64,000 nt of DNA from PWQG01 sp040882255. GTDB lineage: Bacteria; Pseudomonadota; Gammaproteobacteria; Pseudomonadales; Pseudohongiellaceae. The notes under the pieces are model-generated. The model saw only the letters and a program-made list of their open reading frames with translations. It was not told where the DNA came from and made no database searches. The DNA lies in NCBI GenBank assembly GCA_040882255.1, contig JBBEBP010000023.1, positions 237,765-301,764 on the forward strand. Direction: 5' to 3'. Position numbers and translations under genes: made by a program. Below are positions 1 through 8,726 of the stretch, piece by piece (the first letter of the stretch is position 1; each line of letters begins with the position of its first letter).

Positions 1-1419
1 CACCGCAACAGCATCACTGCTAGCAACGGGCGACGCAAGACCATGAAAGCACTTCACTTTCTGGGCCAGCGTCATAATGGGGATATCTGCGCCGCCAATT
101 ACTACCGCGCCAACAATCTCGGCCTGGGCGACGTCTTCTGCTGGGCACCCGAGCCCGTCGGCGTGGAGGGCGCGCTGCCCGATTTTCTCCCCAGAGACGT
201 GTACAACGTAGCCGACTGGTCGAAATCCAACGATGAAACCTCCTTTCAGGAAAATGGTATCTTTCTTGGCAAGATCGGATACCCGGAAGGCCTGGAGAAC
301 AACCAGTTACTGCTGACAACCGGGCGGGGTGCCTGTCTGAAGAGAGCCGGCTACGTGCGAAGCTTCCAGGAAACGATTGCCGGACAACCGGAGAAACGGG
401 CCTGTGACGTGGGCCTGTATGCCACCACGCGAATTCCCTCCACCTCCATGGCCGACCTGGCGCTGGTCGTTGACCACGAGGACTGGCATGAATTCGGTGC
501 TCGAGTGGTGACCGGAAGGCAGGTGGCCACTCCCCCGTTGAGCCAGACTACCGACGGCAGTTGCCAACTGGCAAGCAGCGATGCCGGAACCGCTGAAACC
601 AGCCCGAGCCGCCCCTACGAGTTCAATAATAACTACACAACCAGCGCCAACAATGGCGGCGAGATTGATGGCCTGGATCACGACGAACTGGCGGGTATCC
701 GCTTCTGGGAAGTGGTGCCTCACACCACCAGGGAACGGACTTTCAAGAATTCCATCGGCCACCGGTTGCGTGTTCTGGGCGATGTGAAGTTGCTGGAGGA
801 CGATTCCTTCAAGGTGAAGTTGCCCTGCGACACGCCCTACGTTATGACCGGTATTGATGACCAGGGGCGTGTGATCAAACGCGACCAGGTTCCACAGTCC
901 CTGAGACCCGGGGAAAAACGGCTCTGCACCGGTTGTCACCTGCACTCCCGGGAGGGCCGTCCCTACGAGACGTCCATGGCCTCCCGCGTGCCCGCCGTCA
1001 ACCTGCTGGGTTCACGCCCCGTGCCGAGCTACGAAGAGGACATCAAGCCCATCTTCGAGGCCCGTTGTCAGCAATGCCATAGCAACGACTACGTTCCCCT
1101 GATGGACTACGACCAACTGGTGTGGGATTTCTTCCAGGAAGCCCTGCCGGAGGAGCAGCGGATACAGGTAAGCACATCGGAGAATCCGCGGCGTCGATTC
1201 GGTCTGCATCGACCCTACACCAGCAAATTCGTCAATTCGATGTTTGCCCGGGAAAGTCTGCTGTACTGGAAGGCGGCCAACGAACGTACCGATGGCCGCA
1301 GCGACAGTACCTATGACAATGATATCGATTTCGGTCCGGATCACCCGACAGGCATGTCGGACAAGGAGCTGGAAATTCTGGCGGAGTGGCTGGATTCCGG
1401 CGCCACCTCCAGGCCCTGA
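1..1419 (+). CDS. Di-haem c-type cytochrome, HzsA-like (5' truncated by window)
   Basis: The frame is open from base 1, so the gene probably starts before the window; the first ATG is at 43. Two CxxCH haem c-binding motifs are visible: CTGCH around residue 295 (counting from that ATG) and CQQCH around residue 344. The block between them and the upstream part (GRGACLKRAGY and FWEVVPHT motifs) resemble the hydrazine-synthase-alpha-like family of periplasmic cytochromes. That family name does not imply hydrazine synthesis, and nothing else anammox-like is present. The protein probably acts in the periplasm in electron transfer or as an oxidoreductase; the substrate is unknown. It ends convergent with the next gene, 28 bases away. 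Haem attachment is well supported, the family assignment moderately. Confidence 0.7.
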   Translation, partial: HRNSITASNGRRKTMKALHFLGQRHNGDICAANYYRANNLGLGDVFCWAPEPVGVEGALPDFLPRDVYNVADWSKSNDETSFQENGIFLGKIGYPEGLENNQLLLTTGRGACLKRAGYVRSFQETIAGQPEKRACDVGLYATTRIPSTSMADLALVVDHEDWHEFGARVVTGRQVATPPLSQTTDGSCQLASSDAGTAETSPSRPYEFNNNYTTSANNGGEIDGLDHDELAGIRFWEVVPHTTRERTFKNSIGHRLRVLGDVKLLEDDSFKVKLPCDTPYVMTGIDDQGRVIKRDQVPQSLRPGEKRLCTGCHLHSREGRPYETSMASRVPAVNLLGSRPVPSYEEDIKPIFEARCQQCHSNDYVPLMDYDQLVWDFFQEALPEEQRIQVSTSENPRRRFGLHRPYTSKFVNSMFARESLLYWKAANERTDGRSDSTYDNDIDFGPDHPTGMSDKELEILAEWLDSGATSRP

Positions 1420-1447
1420 TCCGCGGGCTGCGCCACGACAACGCAGG

Positions 1448-2299
1448 TCATGAGGCTCTCCACTCGCGCCGCAATAGTCTTTCTCTCGGCCATATACGGG
1501 TAAAAAGCCTGGGACGATACTGGCCGGTCCCGTAGAGGCCGCGCCGGGTTCGTGAGGTGGCAAATGCACCGGAATGTTCGCAATCGTCCTCTCCCGCATA
1601 GAGGATAGTCGCTCCACATCGTTCAGGAATCCGCCGAAGATAAGCGAGATGAGGACTGATCTCGTCGAGAGCCGGGTCCAGGAACCAACTGGTACTCTGG
1701 ACGCCCAGGAAGGAAGCATTGACCGCCAGAAAGTCCGCCAGGTTTTCATAGGTCTCGAGCCAGCCGTCCGGATTGAAGGCAGCGGTATATTGTGGGTGCA
1801 TATGCAGCTCGAGGAAAGGACTGGTGCCACGCGAGAGGGCAATGGCGCGAACGAACCTTGCGGCCTGTCGCCACCCTCCCCTGATCAACAGGCTACGGGA
1901 AATACCGGAAAAGGGCGTTGCCAACTCGGCACCAAAAGGAATAAGGCGATGACGAAGAATGCCCAGGTCCTTTCGAAAGGGGTCGTTGCGAAAGGTGAAA
2001 TAGTCATCAGCTTCATGGGTCAGCTGATTTTCTATCCGTAACAGGTGCTGGCGATAGAGCGAATGGAATTGCGCGGGCAAGGTCCAGCGGATATCTGCCA
2101 GAGTGAATTGTTCCAGCAGGGTATTACAGAGGATCCTGTTCAGGTGGATGGCAGCCGCCGGGTCCCGCCGGGCGACAGACTGTTCAGCCGCCAACAGCTT
2201 TTCCGGGAGAGCCGCGTAGCCATGCTCAACTACAGGGCCACTATGGTTGTTGCACAGCTCGGCGAGCTGGCAGTAGTCTTCCGGAGAAATGATAGCCAC
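1448..2299 (-). CDS. Conserved protein of unknown function (283 aa)
   Basis: The reading frame continues far upstream, but the coherent protein begins at the GTG at 2299, which has a GGGGAGGG Shine-Dalgarno 8 bases before it; the residues upstream of it have no protein-like character. There is no signal peptide or membrane segment. Conserved-looking blocks are LELHMHPQYTAAFNPDGW, the SSWFLDPAL-like stretch STSWFLDPALDEISP, and SGAFATSRTRRGLY near the C-terminus. I recognise these as belonging to a conserved hypothetical family but know no function. It lies beside a modification-type operon on the same strand, with an intervening plus-strand cyclase, so co-function is only a guess. The start is an inference. 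Confidence 0.6.
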   Translation of the reverse strand: MAIISPEDYCQLAELCNNHSGPVVEHGYAALPEKLLAAEQSVARRDPAAAIHLNRILCNTLLEQFTLADIRWTLPAQFHSLYRQHLLRIENQLTHEADDYFTFRNDPFRKDLGILRHRLIPFGAELATPFSGISRSLLIRGGWRQAARFVRAIALSRGTSPFLELHMHPQYTAAFNPDGWLETYENLADFLAVNASFLGVQSTSWFLDPALDEISPHLAYLRRIPERCGATILYAGEDDCEHSGAFATSRTRRGLYGTGQYRPRLFTRIWPRERLLRREWRAS

Positions 2300-2675
2300 C
2301 TGGATCACCCTCCCCGGCGGATTGTCTGCTGAATCACATTCACTGGACTTCGCTCCACTGCTGTTGACACCACCGGGACGCGGAATACCGCCCGATGATC
2401 TTTCTGACCGGTATCTGCATCCACCCGGGTACAAGCCCAGGCTACAACGGTGTACGATGGCCGACATAAATAGCGCAAAAATACCGATATTGCTGCGGTG
2501 CTCGCGATTGCGCCTGACCAAGGCAACGATCACAGAGTAGTAATTATGACACGATTTTTGTGAAGCCTCATCGTGATGCGAGCGGAGTCCGGAAAGCCAT
2601 CTGCGTGATACGGCTCGCTCCACCGCCGACATTGCGTGGGATGTCGCACAGACCAATGAGCGTCGCCCGGGCATT
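2300..2675. other. Intergenic divergent region upstream of cyclase
   Basis: These 376 bases separate a minus-strand gene from a plus-strand cyclase and so must hold both promoters. I saw no convincing sigma-70 boxes, repeat or RNA gene. Open frames crossing it have no family resemblance. Confidence 0.5.
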
Positions 2676-3698
2676 ATGGTCAACATGACTACCATCGATA
2701 CCACACATATTCCCGGCAGCGTCGCACCAACAGGAAACCGGTATCAAGGGCGCGGGACACCATCGGCATTCATGAATAATGCGGACCCCCTCAATGACTT
2801 CTCGTTCCAGGACATGGCGCAGATAACACTGGATGCTATTGGTGATGCTGTGTTGGTGGTCAATCCCCAAGGTCGGGTGATCTATCTCAACAAGGTAGCT
2901 GAAACGATGACCGGCTGGTCGAGCGTACAGGCACTCGGGCGCCCTGTGGATGAGGTCTTTCCCATCATCGATGGCGAAAGTAGACAACGGAGAACAACGC
3001 CCTCACAGAGGGCCCTCGAAGAAGACCGGGTTGTCGAACTGGCTCTGGGTAGCGTACTGGTCCGCCGCGACGGTACCGAAATCGCAATAGAGGACTCCGC
3101 AGCGCCCATTCGTAACCGCCACGACAAGGTGACCGGAGCAGTGGTTGTTTTTCATGACGCCCGGCAATCACAGACCGCGATACAAAAGATGAGCTATCTT
3201 GCCCAGCACGATGCACTCACCGGTCTGCCGAATCGCGTGTTGCTTACCGAGCGACTCACCCAGGCCCTTGGTCTGGCCGAACGACACTACAACCAGGTGG
3301 CGCTGTTATTTCTGGACATGGACAACTTCAAGCAGGTCAACGACTCTCTGGGTCATGCGGTCGGTGATCAGTTGTTGAAGGATGTTGCAGAAAATATTGT
3401 AGCCTGCGTTCGCACGACAGACACAGTGAGCCGCCACGGTGGTGATGAGTTTGTCATTCTGCTGCCCTGGATAGAAGACACAATGGATCCCTCACTGGTG
3501 GCAGAAAAACTGTTGGCCAGATTCGCGTCGCCACTCACTATCGACGGTCACAAGCTGCAGGTGTCCATGAGTATCGGCATCAGCGTCTACCCCGAAAACG
3601 GAATCGATGCCGACACGCTGATGAGGAATGCGGATACTGCCATGTATGCCAGCAAACACAATACCCGGATAAGCTACAGTTCTTTCGACAACCACTGA
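2676..3698 (+). CDS. PAS-GGDEF diguanylate cyclase
   Basis: This 340-residue protein probably makes cyclic di-GMP from two GTP. A PAS domain occupies roughly residues 45-165 (DAIGDAVLVVNPQGRVIYLN, then MTGW). The GGDEF domain follows from about 170 (LAQHDALTGLPNR) with an intact GGDEF signature near 255. The RxxD inhibitory site (RTTD) sits five residues upstream of the signature, so product feedback inhibition is expected. There is no signal peptide or transmembrane segment, so it should be a cytoplasmic sensor. The start is the ATG at 2676; an internal ATG at residue 33 is possible. It stands alone, with minus-strand genes on both sides. Confidence 0.9.
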   Translation: MVNMTTIDTTHIPGSVAPTGNRYQGRGTPSAFMNNADPLNDFSFQDMAQITLDAIGDAVLVVNPQGRVIYLNKVAETMTGWSSVQALGRPVDEVFPIIDGESRQRRTTPSQRALEEDRVVELALGSVLVRRDGTEIAIEDSAAPIRNRHDKVTGAVVVFHDARQSQTAIQKMSYLAQHDALTGLPNRVLLTERLTQALGLAERHYNQVALLFLDMDNFKQVNDSLGHAVGDQLLKDVAENIVACVRTTDTVSRHGGDEFVILLPWIEDTMDPSLVAEKLLARFASPLTIDGHKLQVSMSIGISVYPENGIDADTLMRNADTAMYASKHNTRISYSSFDNH

Positions 3699-3727
3699 CA
3701 GTCGCGGTTCCATTCCCGCCCAGGGGA

Positions 3728-4810
3728 TCAGGCGTCGTTGATCAGATGCATGCTCCGCAGCGCCTTGCGCAACAGGTGCGGCAGCAGCAGATACGATGGC
3801 ATGCGCAACGCATGACCGCGAACGTACAGGGCCAGTCTGGCCAGCACACTCCATCGGTCGCTGCAGCTCTCGTGATCCGGTAGCAGACCACGCTCGAACA
3901 TGCCGTCCATCAGGCTGACCGGGATGGCAGGCGCCAGACGTTGCAGGCGGGCTGTGACCTCGTCAGGGACCGCAATGCCCGGGCGATGCTGCAGATAGCG
4001 CAGGGTGTAGTACAGAGGGCGCTCCAGATTCAGCGCCTCCGAGCGGGCCACCAGGACCCGCCAGTCATCCTCGGTGGCAATGAAATGCTCTATCATATCC
4101 TGCAGGTCGAACAGGTCACGCAAACCCTGGTCGAACTCCCCGTCGTGGAACAGATGCACCGCACTGTGCAGGATCATGTCCGGCGGGCTGAGTACCCGGA
4201 CATTCGTGCGCCCCGCACAGGCCACCGAGGCCGCAAGCAGGAGTTCCGGATCGGGCTGCAGGCGTGCGGTATCAGGCACCAGGTTGTGATGGATATCGAT
4301 CACGCTGCCCCGGGTAATATGCCGCATCGGTGGCAGTTCGTGCATCCATTGGCGATAGTAGCGCTGGTCGTAGGCATTCTGGTACCCGGCTGTCCAGCCA
4401 TGCGTCATAGCAGCTACCTCCACGCGGTGCAGGGCTTCACGGGGAACCAGCAGATCAAAATCGGTAAACACCCGGCAACGACCCGGTGGCAGATCGGCCA
4501 TTTCATAGGCAGCCCCCTTGAGCAGCACCAGCGGGACGTCCACTGACGCCATCATGAGTGCCAGGTGCTCCACCTCCCAGCGCACCGCGACTCGTTGGCG
4601 GTCGCGCAGTGTCAGCGCGGCCTGAAGGTGCCGCTTCGGGCCGTCGGGTACGCTGTCGTACAGATCCGTCTCCCGCAACCGGGTGGCCAGGCGAACCTGC
4701 ATGGCCGAGACGCGCGCCTGCCGTATCACGGTTTCCCAGTCCCGCAGGCCGAACTCGCGGCACAGCTCCGGGTCCAGCAACAGATCGATTAATAGACAAG
4801 CGGGCAACAT
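3728..4810 (-). CDS. Nucleotidyltransferase family protein (NTP_transf_5 type)
   Basis: This 360-residue protein belongs to the uncharacterised nucleotidyltransferase family (NTP_transf_5). The motif LLKGAAY (about 96-102) and the acidic pair in TDFDLLV (about 116-121) match the metal-binding DxD of the polymerase-beta-like fold, followed by a conserved DIHHNL stretch. Members probably transfer a nucleotidyl group to an unknown acceptor. It is the last gene of a four-gene minus-strand operon; its ATG overlaps the kinase stop by one base (TGATG), which implies translational coupling. The association with HprK-related kinase A and a PqqD-like protein is known from other genomes; the biochemical role remains unknown. 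Confidence 0.8.
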   Translation of the reverse strand: MLPACLLIDLLLDPELCREFGLRDWETVIRQARVSAMQVRLATRLRETDLYDSVPDGPKRHLQAALTLRDRQRVAVRWEVEHLALMMASVDVPLVLLKGAAYEMADLPPGRCRVFTDFDLLVPREALHRVEVAAMTHGWTAGYQNAYDQRYYRQWMHELPPMRHITRGSVIDIHHNLVPDTARLQPDPELLLAASVACAGRTNVRVLSPPDMILHSAVHLFHDGEFDQGLRDLFDLQDMIEHFIATEDDWRVLVARSEALNLERPLYYTLRYLQHRPGIAVPDEVTARLQRLAPAIPVSLMDGMFERGLLPDHESCSDRWSVLARLALYVRGHALRMPSYLLLPHLLRKALRSMHLINDA

Positions 4811-5727
4811 CAGGAAAACCTGGCGTCAGCACGTTGATTCAGCGTGGTGATGGCGTGCTCCATGTCGCCGTACACCAGTTGGTAGCCGTCCAGTCCTTCC
4901 ACCACATCGGCCAGGGTGTCGAAGCCGCGTTCGGCCAGCAGGCTGTAATTGAACGCGTTATCGACCAGTGCCATGAAGGAGTCGGCCCGTGGTACTGCGG
5001 CCAATCGGGTCTTGCTGCCGGGCGTAAAACGGGGAAACACCGCCCAGCGGATGGGGACGGACTCTGCGGCGCGGGCAACACTCTGCGCGCTGGGCCGCAG
5101 ATGCGCCACATTGCCCTTGGCGGTATCGGCGATGGGCGCGGTCATGACCGCCTCCGGTGCAAACTCCCGGATCAGGGAAATCGACTGGTTCTTGAGACTG
5201 ACGGGGCGGCACAACGGATGCGCCCGGCCACGGACAGGGTCAATCAGGATCAGCTCGTCAGACAGCAACCGCCATCCGCGGTGCATCATACCGGCACACA
5301 GGGTGCTCTTGCCCGAGCCGGACGGGGCCGGCAGGATCATGGCGCCGCCATTTCTCTCCAGCACCGCTCCGTGCAGGATCAGCAGGTGATGGGAATGATT
5401 GCAGATGCACCAGTTCATGCCCCACTCCAGCATGGCGAGCGCCTGCTGGCCTGCCAGCGGCTTGAAGGGCACGACACCGTCCAGGTCGAACTCGGACTGG
5501 GCACGGTACAGACGCCTCGGGCCCCGCGACAGCCTGACGCGAACGTGAAAGTCCACGAAGTCGGCGTCCGACGCCAGGGGCGTATCGGCATAGAGCGTGG
5601 CAAGCAAGGCGGTCAGTCGGCGGATGGGGGTGCGGACGCAGAACACAAAGGGCCCGGTCTTCAGGGCCAGGCCTTCATCCAGCAGGCGAGTACGAATATC
5701 CCGAGGGGCCAGTTCTCTCAGCAACAT
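4810..5727 (-). CDS. HprK-related kinase A
   Basis: This 305-residue P-loop protein is related to HPr kinase/phosphorylase. The Walker A loop PAPSGSGKST lies at about 133-142, preceded by LHGAVLERNGGAMIL, and LLSDELILI (about 154-162) is the HPr-kinase-like conserved block. The start at 5727 is chosen because the upstream residues are merely the overlapping end of the PqqD-like gene, whose TGA lies one base before this ATG. No HPr/PTS gene accompanies it, so the substrate is not ordinary HPr. Family members occur with a PqqD-like chaperone and a nucleotidyltransferase, exactly as here. Phosphorylation of a peptide or small molecule is an inference. Confidence 0.88.
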   Translation of the reverse strand: MLLRELAPRDIRTRLLDEGLALKTGPFVFCVRTPIRRLTALLATLYADTPLASDADFVDFHVRVRLSRGPRRLYRAQSEFDLDGVVPFKPLAGQQALAMLEWGMNWCICNHSHHLLILHGAVLERNGGAMILPAPSGSGKSTLCAGMMHRGWRLLSDELILIDPVRGRAHPLCRPVSLKNQSISLIREFAPEAVMTAPIADTAKGNVAHLRPSAQSVARAAESVPIRWAVFPRFTPGSKTRLAAVPRADSFMALVDNAFNYSLLAERGFDTLADVVEGLDGYQLVYGDMEHAITTLNQRADARFS

Positions 5728-5728
5728 G

Positions 5729-5995
5729 TCAGACGGACTCCACCAGTTCCATGGCCAGCAGAAGGTCCAGTGCTTCATCAATCCCGGCTATGCTCACCCC
5801 CGGCTTCAAAGCCGATTCGACGGCCGCTCTGCTACGTTCAGACTCGGTCAGTAACGCCAGGATGCGTCCACCGGGATGATCTATACGATGAGTGTTCCCC
5901 GAGAGGGGTTCGAAGACAATAACAGCACCGTCCCAGATACGCCAGGACTGGCGATGTCGAACAATACGAAACCGGGTGTCGGGAGGCGCCGGCAC
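5729..5995 (-). CDS. HPr-rel-A system PqqD family protein
   Basis: The 88-residue protein has the PqqD shape: a short beta-rich N-terminus (WRIWDGAVIVFEPLSGNTH) and the hallmark helix after HPGGRILALL, ending in a small winged-helix-like tail (LLLAMELVE). PqqD-fold proteins bind leader regions of ribosomally made peptides and present them to modifying enzymes. In HprK-related-kinase-A loci the cognate peptide is unknown. It sits two bases after the Tat-signal gene stop and one base before the kinase start, so all four genes should be cotranscribed and coupled. The family call is strong; the chaperone function is inferred from the superfamily. Confidence 0.85.
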   Translation of the reverse strand: MPAPPDTRFRIVRHRQSWRIWDGAVIVFEPLSGNTHRIDHPGGRILALLTESERSRAAVESALKPGVSIAGIDEALDLLLAMELVESV

Positions 5996-5997
5996 TG

Positions 5998-6594
5998 TCA
6001 GGGCTTGCCGGTGTTGGCGTCAAACTGGTCATTGGCGCTCTCCAGGGTGTTGGCCAATGCCTGGAAACTACTCACCGATGCGCCATACAAGGCGTTGTAG
6101 GCATCCTTGATCTGCTGGACCGTGAAGGCGTAGCCGGGAACCCCTTGATCGGGCGGAAACATTGTGGCGTTCAGCAATGCGCCAACAAGGTGAAAGCCAA
6201 AGGTCCCCTGCACCGGATCGCTGCCCCCGTCCAGGTCGATCACGTTCCCGAGAGTCAACCCGTTGTAGAGGACACTGCCCTGATACTCGACCGCCCCGAA
6301 CACCGGGTGGAAGGATGTGTGTTGTGAAATCGGCCAGCGATCCTTGAAGTTCTTCCACCATCCGGCGGAAATACTGCAGCCATCAAAGTCATGACCACCG
6401 GATGCGTTGGCCGAAGCCAGGGCGGAGGCCGTACACACGCCCCCTTGAGCCCATACGGGACGGCTGGCAATCGTCAACAGCAATGACGAGGACGCACCGG
6501 CCGTCAGCAGACGCCGGCGCCGGGCGTCGACGTTGTTGCCAGTGCCGGGCTGTATAGCCGCCTTCCGCGAAGCGTCATTGTTATGTTCAGTCAT
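5998..6594 (-). CDS. Tat-signal secreted protein of unknown function
   Basis: The 198-residue protein begins with a basic region followed by RRRRLLTAG, a hydrophobic stretch and a cleavable VWAQ site near residue 50. This fits a twin-arginine signal, although RRRRLL is not the perfect consensus. The mature part contains SAGWWKNFKDRWP, reminiscent of the WKN-H/K-x-WP segment in many secreted proteins, and a Gly/Phe-rich middle. No catalytic motif is evident. It is the first gene of the HprK-A operon, so it is a candidate target or product carrier of that system. That role is inference only; an unrelated secreted protein is possible. Confidence 0.7.
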   Translation of the reverse strand: MTEHNNDASRKAAIQPGTGNNVDARRRRLLTAGASSSLLLTIASRPVWAQGGVCTASALASANASGGHDFDGCSISAGWWKNFKDRWPISQHTSFHPVFGAVEYQGSVLYNGLTLGNVIDLDGGSDPVQGTFGFHLVGALLNATMFPPDQGVPGYAFTVQQIKDAYNALYGASVSSFQALANTLESANDQFDANTGKP

Positions 6595-6921
6595 AAATGT
6601 ACCCCTCCGAAGAATGTCTGTACGGCCCCGTCCGAATGCTTGAGTTATAGAGTCGTAGCGTTACAAGCACTTGCAAGAATGTCTGTACGGCAGCACACAC
6701 AGCATAAGGGGGAACAGAAATGTACAAGCATGCGACAATGTCCGGTCCCGCCGGTAGTCATTCGCCGTTGCGGTGGTCCGGACATCGCTCCGCAGGCGCA
6801 ATACGTGCTACCCTCTTGCTGCATCTTTACGCGCAACTTTTTCTGGGGGCACCGCCAGGAGTACCTTGCGTGTACCCACAAACACCGTGCAATCCGTGCA
6901 AGGGAAACCGGGACTACATCC
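6595..6921. other. Divergent promoter region with direct repeats
   Basis: These 327 bases lie between the minus-strand Tat-protein operon and the plus-strand GLUG protein and should contain both promoters. A perfect 16-base direct repeat lies here (listed separately). A frame in phase with the downstream gene runs through the region but lacks signal-peptide character, so it is not treated as coding. Confidence 0.5.
6611..6691. repeat. 16-bp direct repeat pair
   Basis: AGAATGTCTGTACGGC occurs at 6611-6626 and again at 6676-6691, with starts 65 bases apart. A weaker relative (ACAATGTCCGGTCCCG) follows near 6733. The placement in a divergent promoter region suggests regulator binding sites; this is inference. 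Confidence 0.6.
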
Positions 6922-8466
6922 ATGCAGGCAACCTACATCCGCTGGCTTCTTTACCCGCTCCTCATTCTTCTGCCTGCCGGCTCGGCACTGGCCAGCTTCG
7001 CAGGCGGTGACGGCAGTGCGGCGGCCCCCTGGCAGATAGCCAACGCCGAACAGCTTGACGCGGTCCGTCATGATCTCAATGCCCACTATATTCTCACTGC
7101 TGACATCGACCTGATGAGCGCCACCGGGCGCGTCTCCGGCGCGTTCTGGAACAACGGAGCCGGCTGGGAGCCCATTGGCCAGACTCTCGCCAGCAGTTTT
7201 ACCGGCAGCCTTGACGGCAACGGATTCACGATCACGGGATTGTTCATCGAGCGCGCCGGAGAAAACCAGGCCGGACTGTTCGGATGGATCGGCTTTGGCG
7301 CACAACTGACCGGAATGACGCTGGACGCGGTGAACATCAACGGCGGCTCTCTTGTCGGCGGGCTGGTAGTGACCAACTTTGGCGGCACCATTGAGAACAG
7401 TCACATTAACGGCAGTGTGAGGGGCAATGAGTTTGTCGGTGGCCTGGTGGCGCGAAACCTCAGCGGCACGGTCAGGGAAAGTTCCGTCACGGGAAGTGTG
7501 AGTGGGGGTGACAGAGCCAGCGGCCCGGTGGGAATCAACTGGGGCACGGCCAGGAACCTCGTCGCAGACATCGAAACCGCACCACCGGTCAGCGACCTGG
7601 CAAGCGCCAGCAATACATTCCCCGGGGCTGTCAGCATCGCTGGAACGGGGGCGTTCGATGATGTCCGAGGGACAGGGACCATTACGTCCATCCGTCTGTC
7701 AACAGCATTTGATCCGGGTGACGCGCGAGCCGCCCCCGACAAGGGTGCACTGACCTTCGTCAGCGATGTAGCGTACGCCACCCTGCTGCCGTACAGAATG
7801 CAGCAGGCTTCGCCCGGACAGGAGGCCGGCGTGTTCAGCAGCGCCGATGGCGACATCGTTGTGGTCACCGCACGTGGCCGGGCACTGTGGAGCCACCCGG
7901 TAGTGGCTGACAGCGCTGTGTTGCGCGACGCACTCGATGCACTCGATCTGGAGCTGGAATATGGCGAGCGCGCGACCATGCGCCTGCTGCTCGCCAACGG
8001 CGCCGGGAGTACAGTCTACTTCTCCGCCCGCGCGGACATGCTGGCCGTTCCCGCCCCGGCCACTGCAGAGGAAGGCCTGTTTTCCCGGCCGATACCGGGA
8101 TTGCGCGATACAACCGTGGCCTATCTGGTATTCACGAGTGCAGAGGGTATCCGGATGCAACAAGAGCTGGTGCCCGTACCGGCGGACTGGCCGGCCGTCA
8201 AAAACACTCTTTCCGCGACAGCCGGTATCAGCAATGTACGCATGGACCCGCAGGGCATCATTTCCGTGACAGCAGGCGAGCAGCGGGTCCGCGGTCGCAT
8301 GGAATACGAAGTGCTGGGTCACCGCGCCACGGATCCTGACAAGGCGGATGAGCGAGCCACTTTCACGCCAGTGGGTGACGTCAACGGCGACGGAACGGAG
8401 GATTTTCAGGTGCGGTACCCGAACGGTAATACCCAGTTACTGCTGATCTTTCCGCAACCGGCATGA
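6922..8466 (+). CDS. Secreted GLUG-repeat protein
   Basis: The 514-residue product starts with a signal peptide (hydrophobic stretch ending GSALAS). It then carries the FAGGDGSAAAPWQIANAEQL start and GLFG/GGLV turns spaced as in GLUG-motif proteins (about residues 30-220: AGLFGWIG, VGGLVVTNFG, VGGLVARNLSG). The C-terminal half is beta-rich and without recognised domains. A calcium-binding-like DVNGDGTEDF segment lies near the end. The role is probably an exported adhesin-like or surface structural protein; the ligand is unknown. The start at 6922 is chosen because it begins the signal peptide; the Shine-Dalgarno is weak. Nothing downstream is obviously co-operonic. Confidence 0.72.
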   Translation: MQATYIRWLLYPLLILLPAGSALASFAGGDGSAAAPWQIANAEQLDAVRHDLNAHYILTADIDLMSATGRVSGAFWNNGAGWEPIGQTLASSFTGSLDGNGFTITGLFIERAGENQAGLFGWIGFGAQLTGMTLDAVNINGGSLVGGLVVTNFGGTIENSHINGSVRGNEFVGGLVARNLSGTVRESSVTGSVSGGDRASGPVGINWGTARNLVADIETAPPVSDLASASNTFPGAVSIAGTGAFDDVRGTGTITSIRLSTAFDPGDARAAPDKGALTFVSDVAYATLLPYRMQQASPGQEAGVFSSADGDIVVVTARGRALWSHPVVADSAVLRDALDALDLELEYGERATMRLLLANGAGSTVYFSARADMLAVPAPATAEEGLFSRPIPGLRDTTVAYLVFTSAEGIRMQQELVPVPADWPAVKNTLSATAGISNVRMDPQGIISVTAGEQRVRGRMEYEVLGHRATDPDKADERATFTPVGDVNGDGTEDFQVRYPNGNTQLLLIFPQPA

Positions 8467-8610
8467 CCCGGGGCAGCACGATTGCGCCCGCCTCTTCCCT
8501 TGTAACGCTATACGCCTCCTTCGGTTGCTACCACGCAAGTGCCGGCAACCACGCCGGGGTCCTTCCCTGAGCAACTACTCTTTTCCCTCTCCTTTTTCTC
8601 CGCAATGTCG

Positions 8611-8689
8611 GGTAACGAACAGAACTCCTACCGCAGCGAGGTTATTACTTACGCGTGTCAACAACGTGCCATGTGTGCGGTAACGAACA
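8611..8689. repeat. Direct repeat GGTAACGAACA upstream of Crp/Fnr gene
   Basis: The 11-mer GGTAACGAACA occurs at 8611-8621 and 8679-8689, in the 260-base leader of the Crp/Fnr gene. It could be a regulatory half-site; there is no direct evidence. Confidence 0.4.
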
Positions 8690-8726
8690 TTATTCAAAGA
8701 AGATATATCGAGAAAAGGAGGAAACG

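Noticed and set aside
1..1419. Hydrazine synthase
   Set aside because: The family label is by fold and motif only; no other anammox gene and no reason to expect hydrazine chemistry in this organism.
4558..5922. 454-residue plus-strand open frame across the kinase operon
   Set aside because: It is antisense to well-supported genes with catalytic motifs, and the residue composition is Pro/Arg/Gly-rich with no domain. Typical high-GC shadow.
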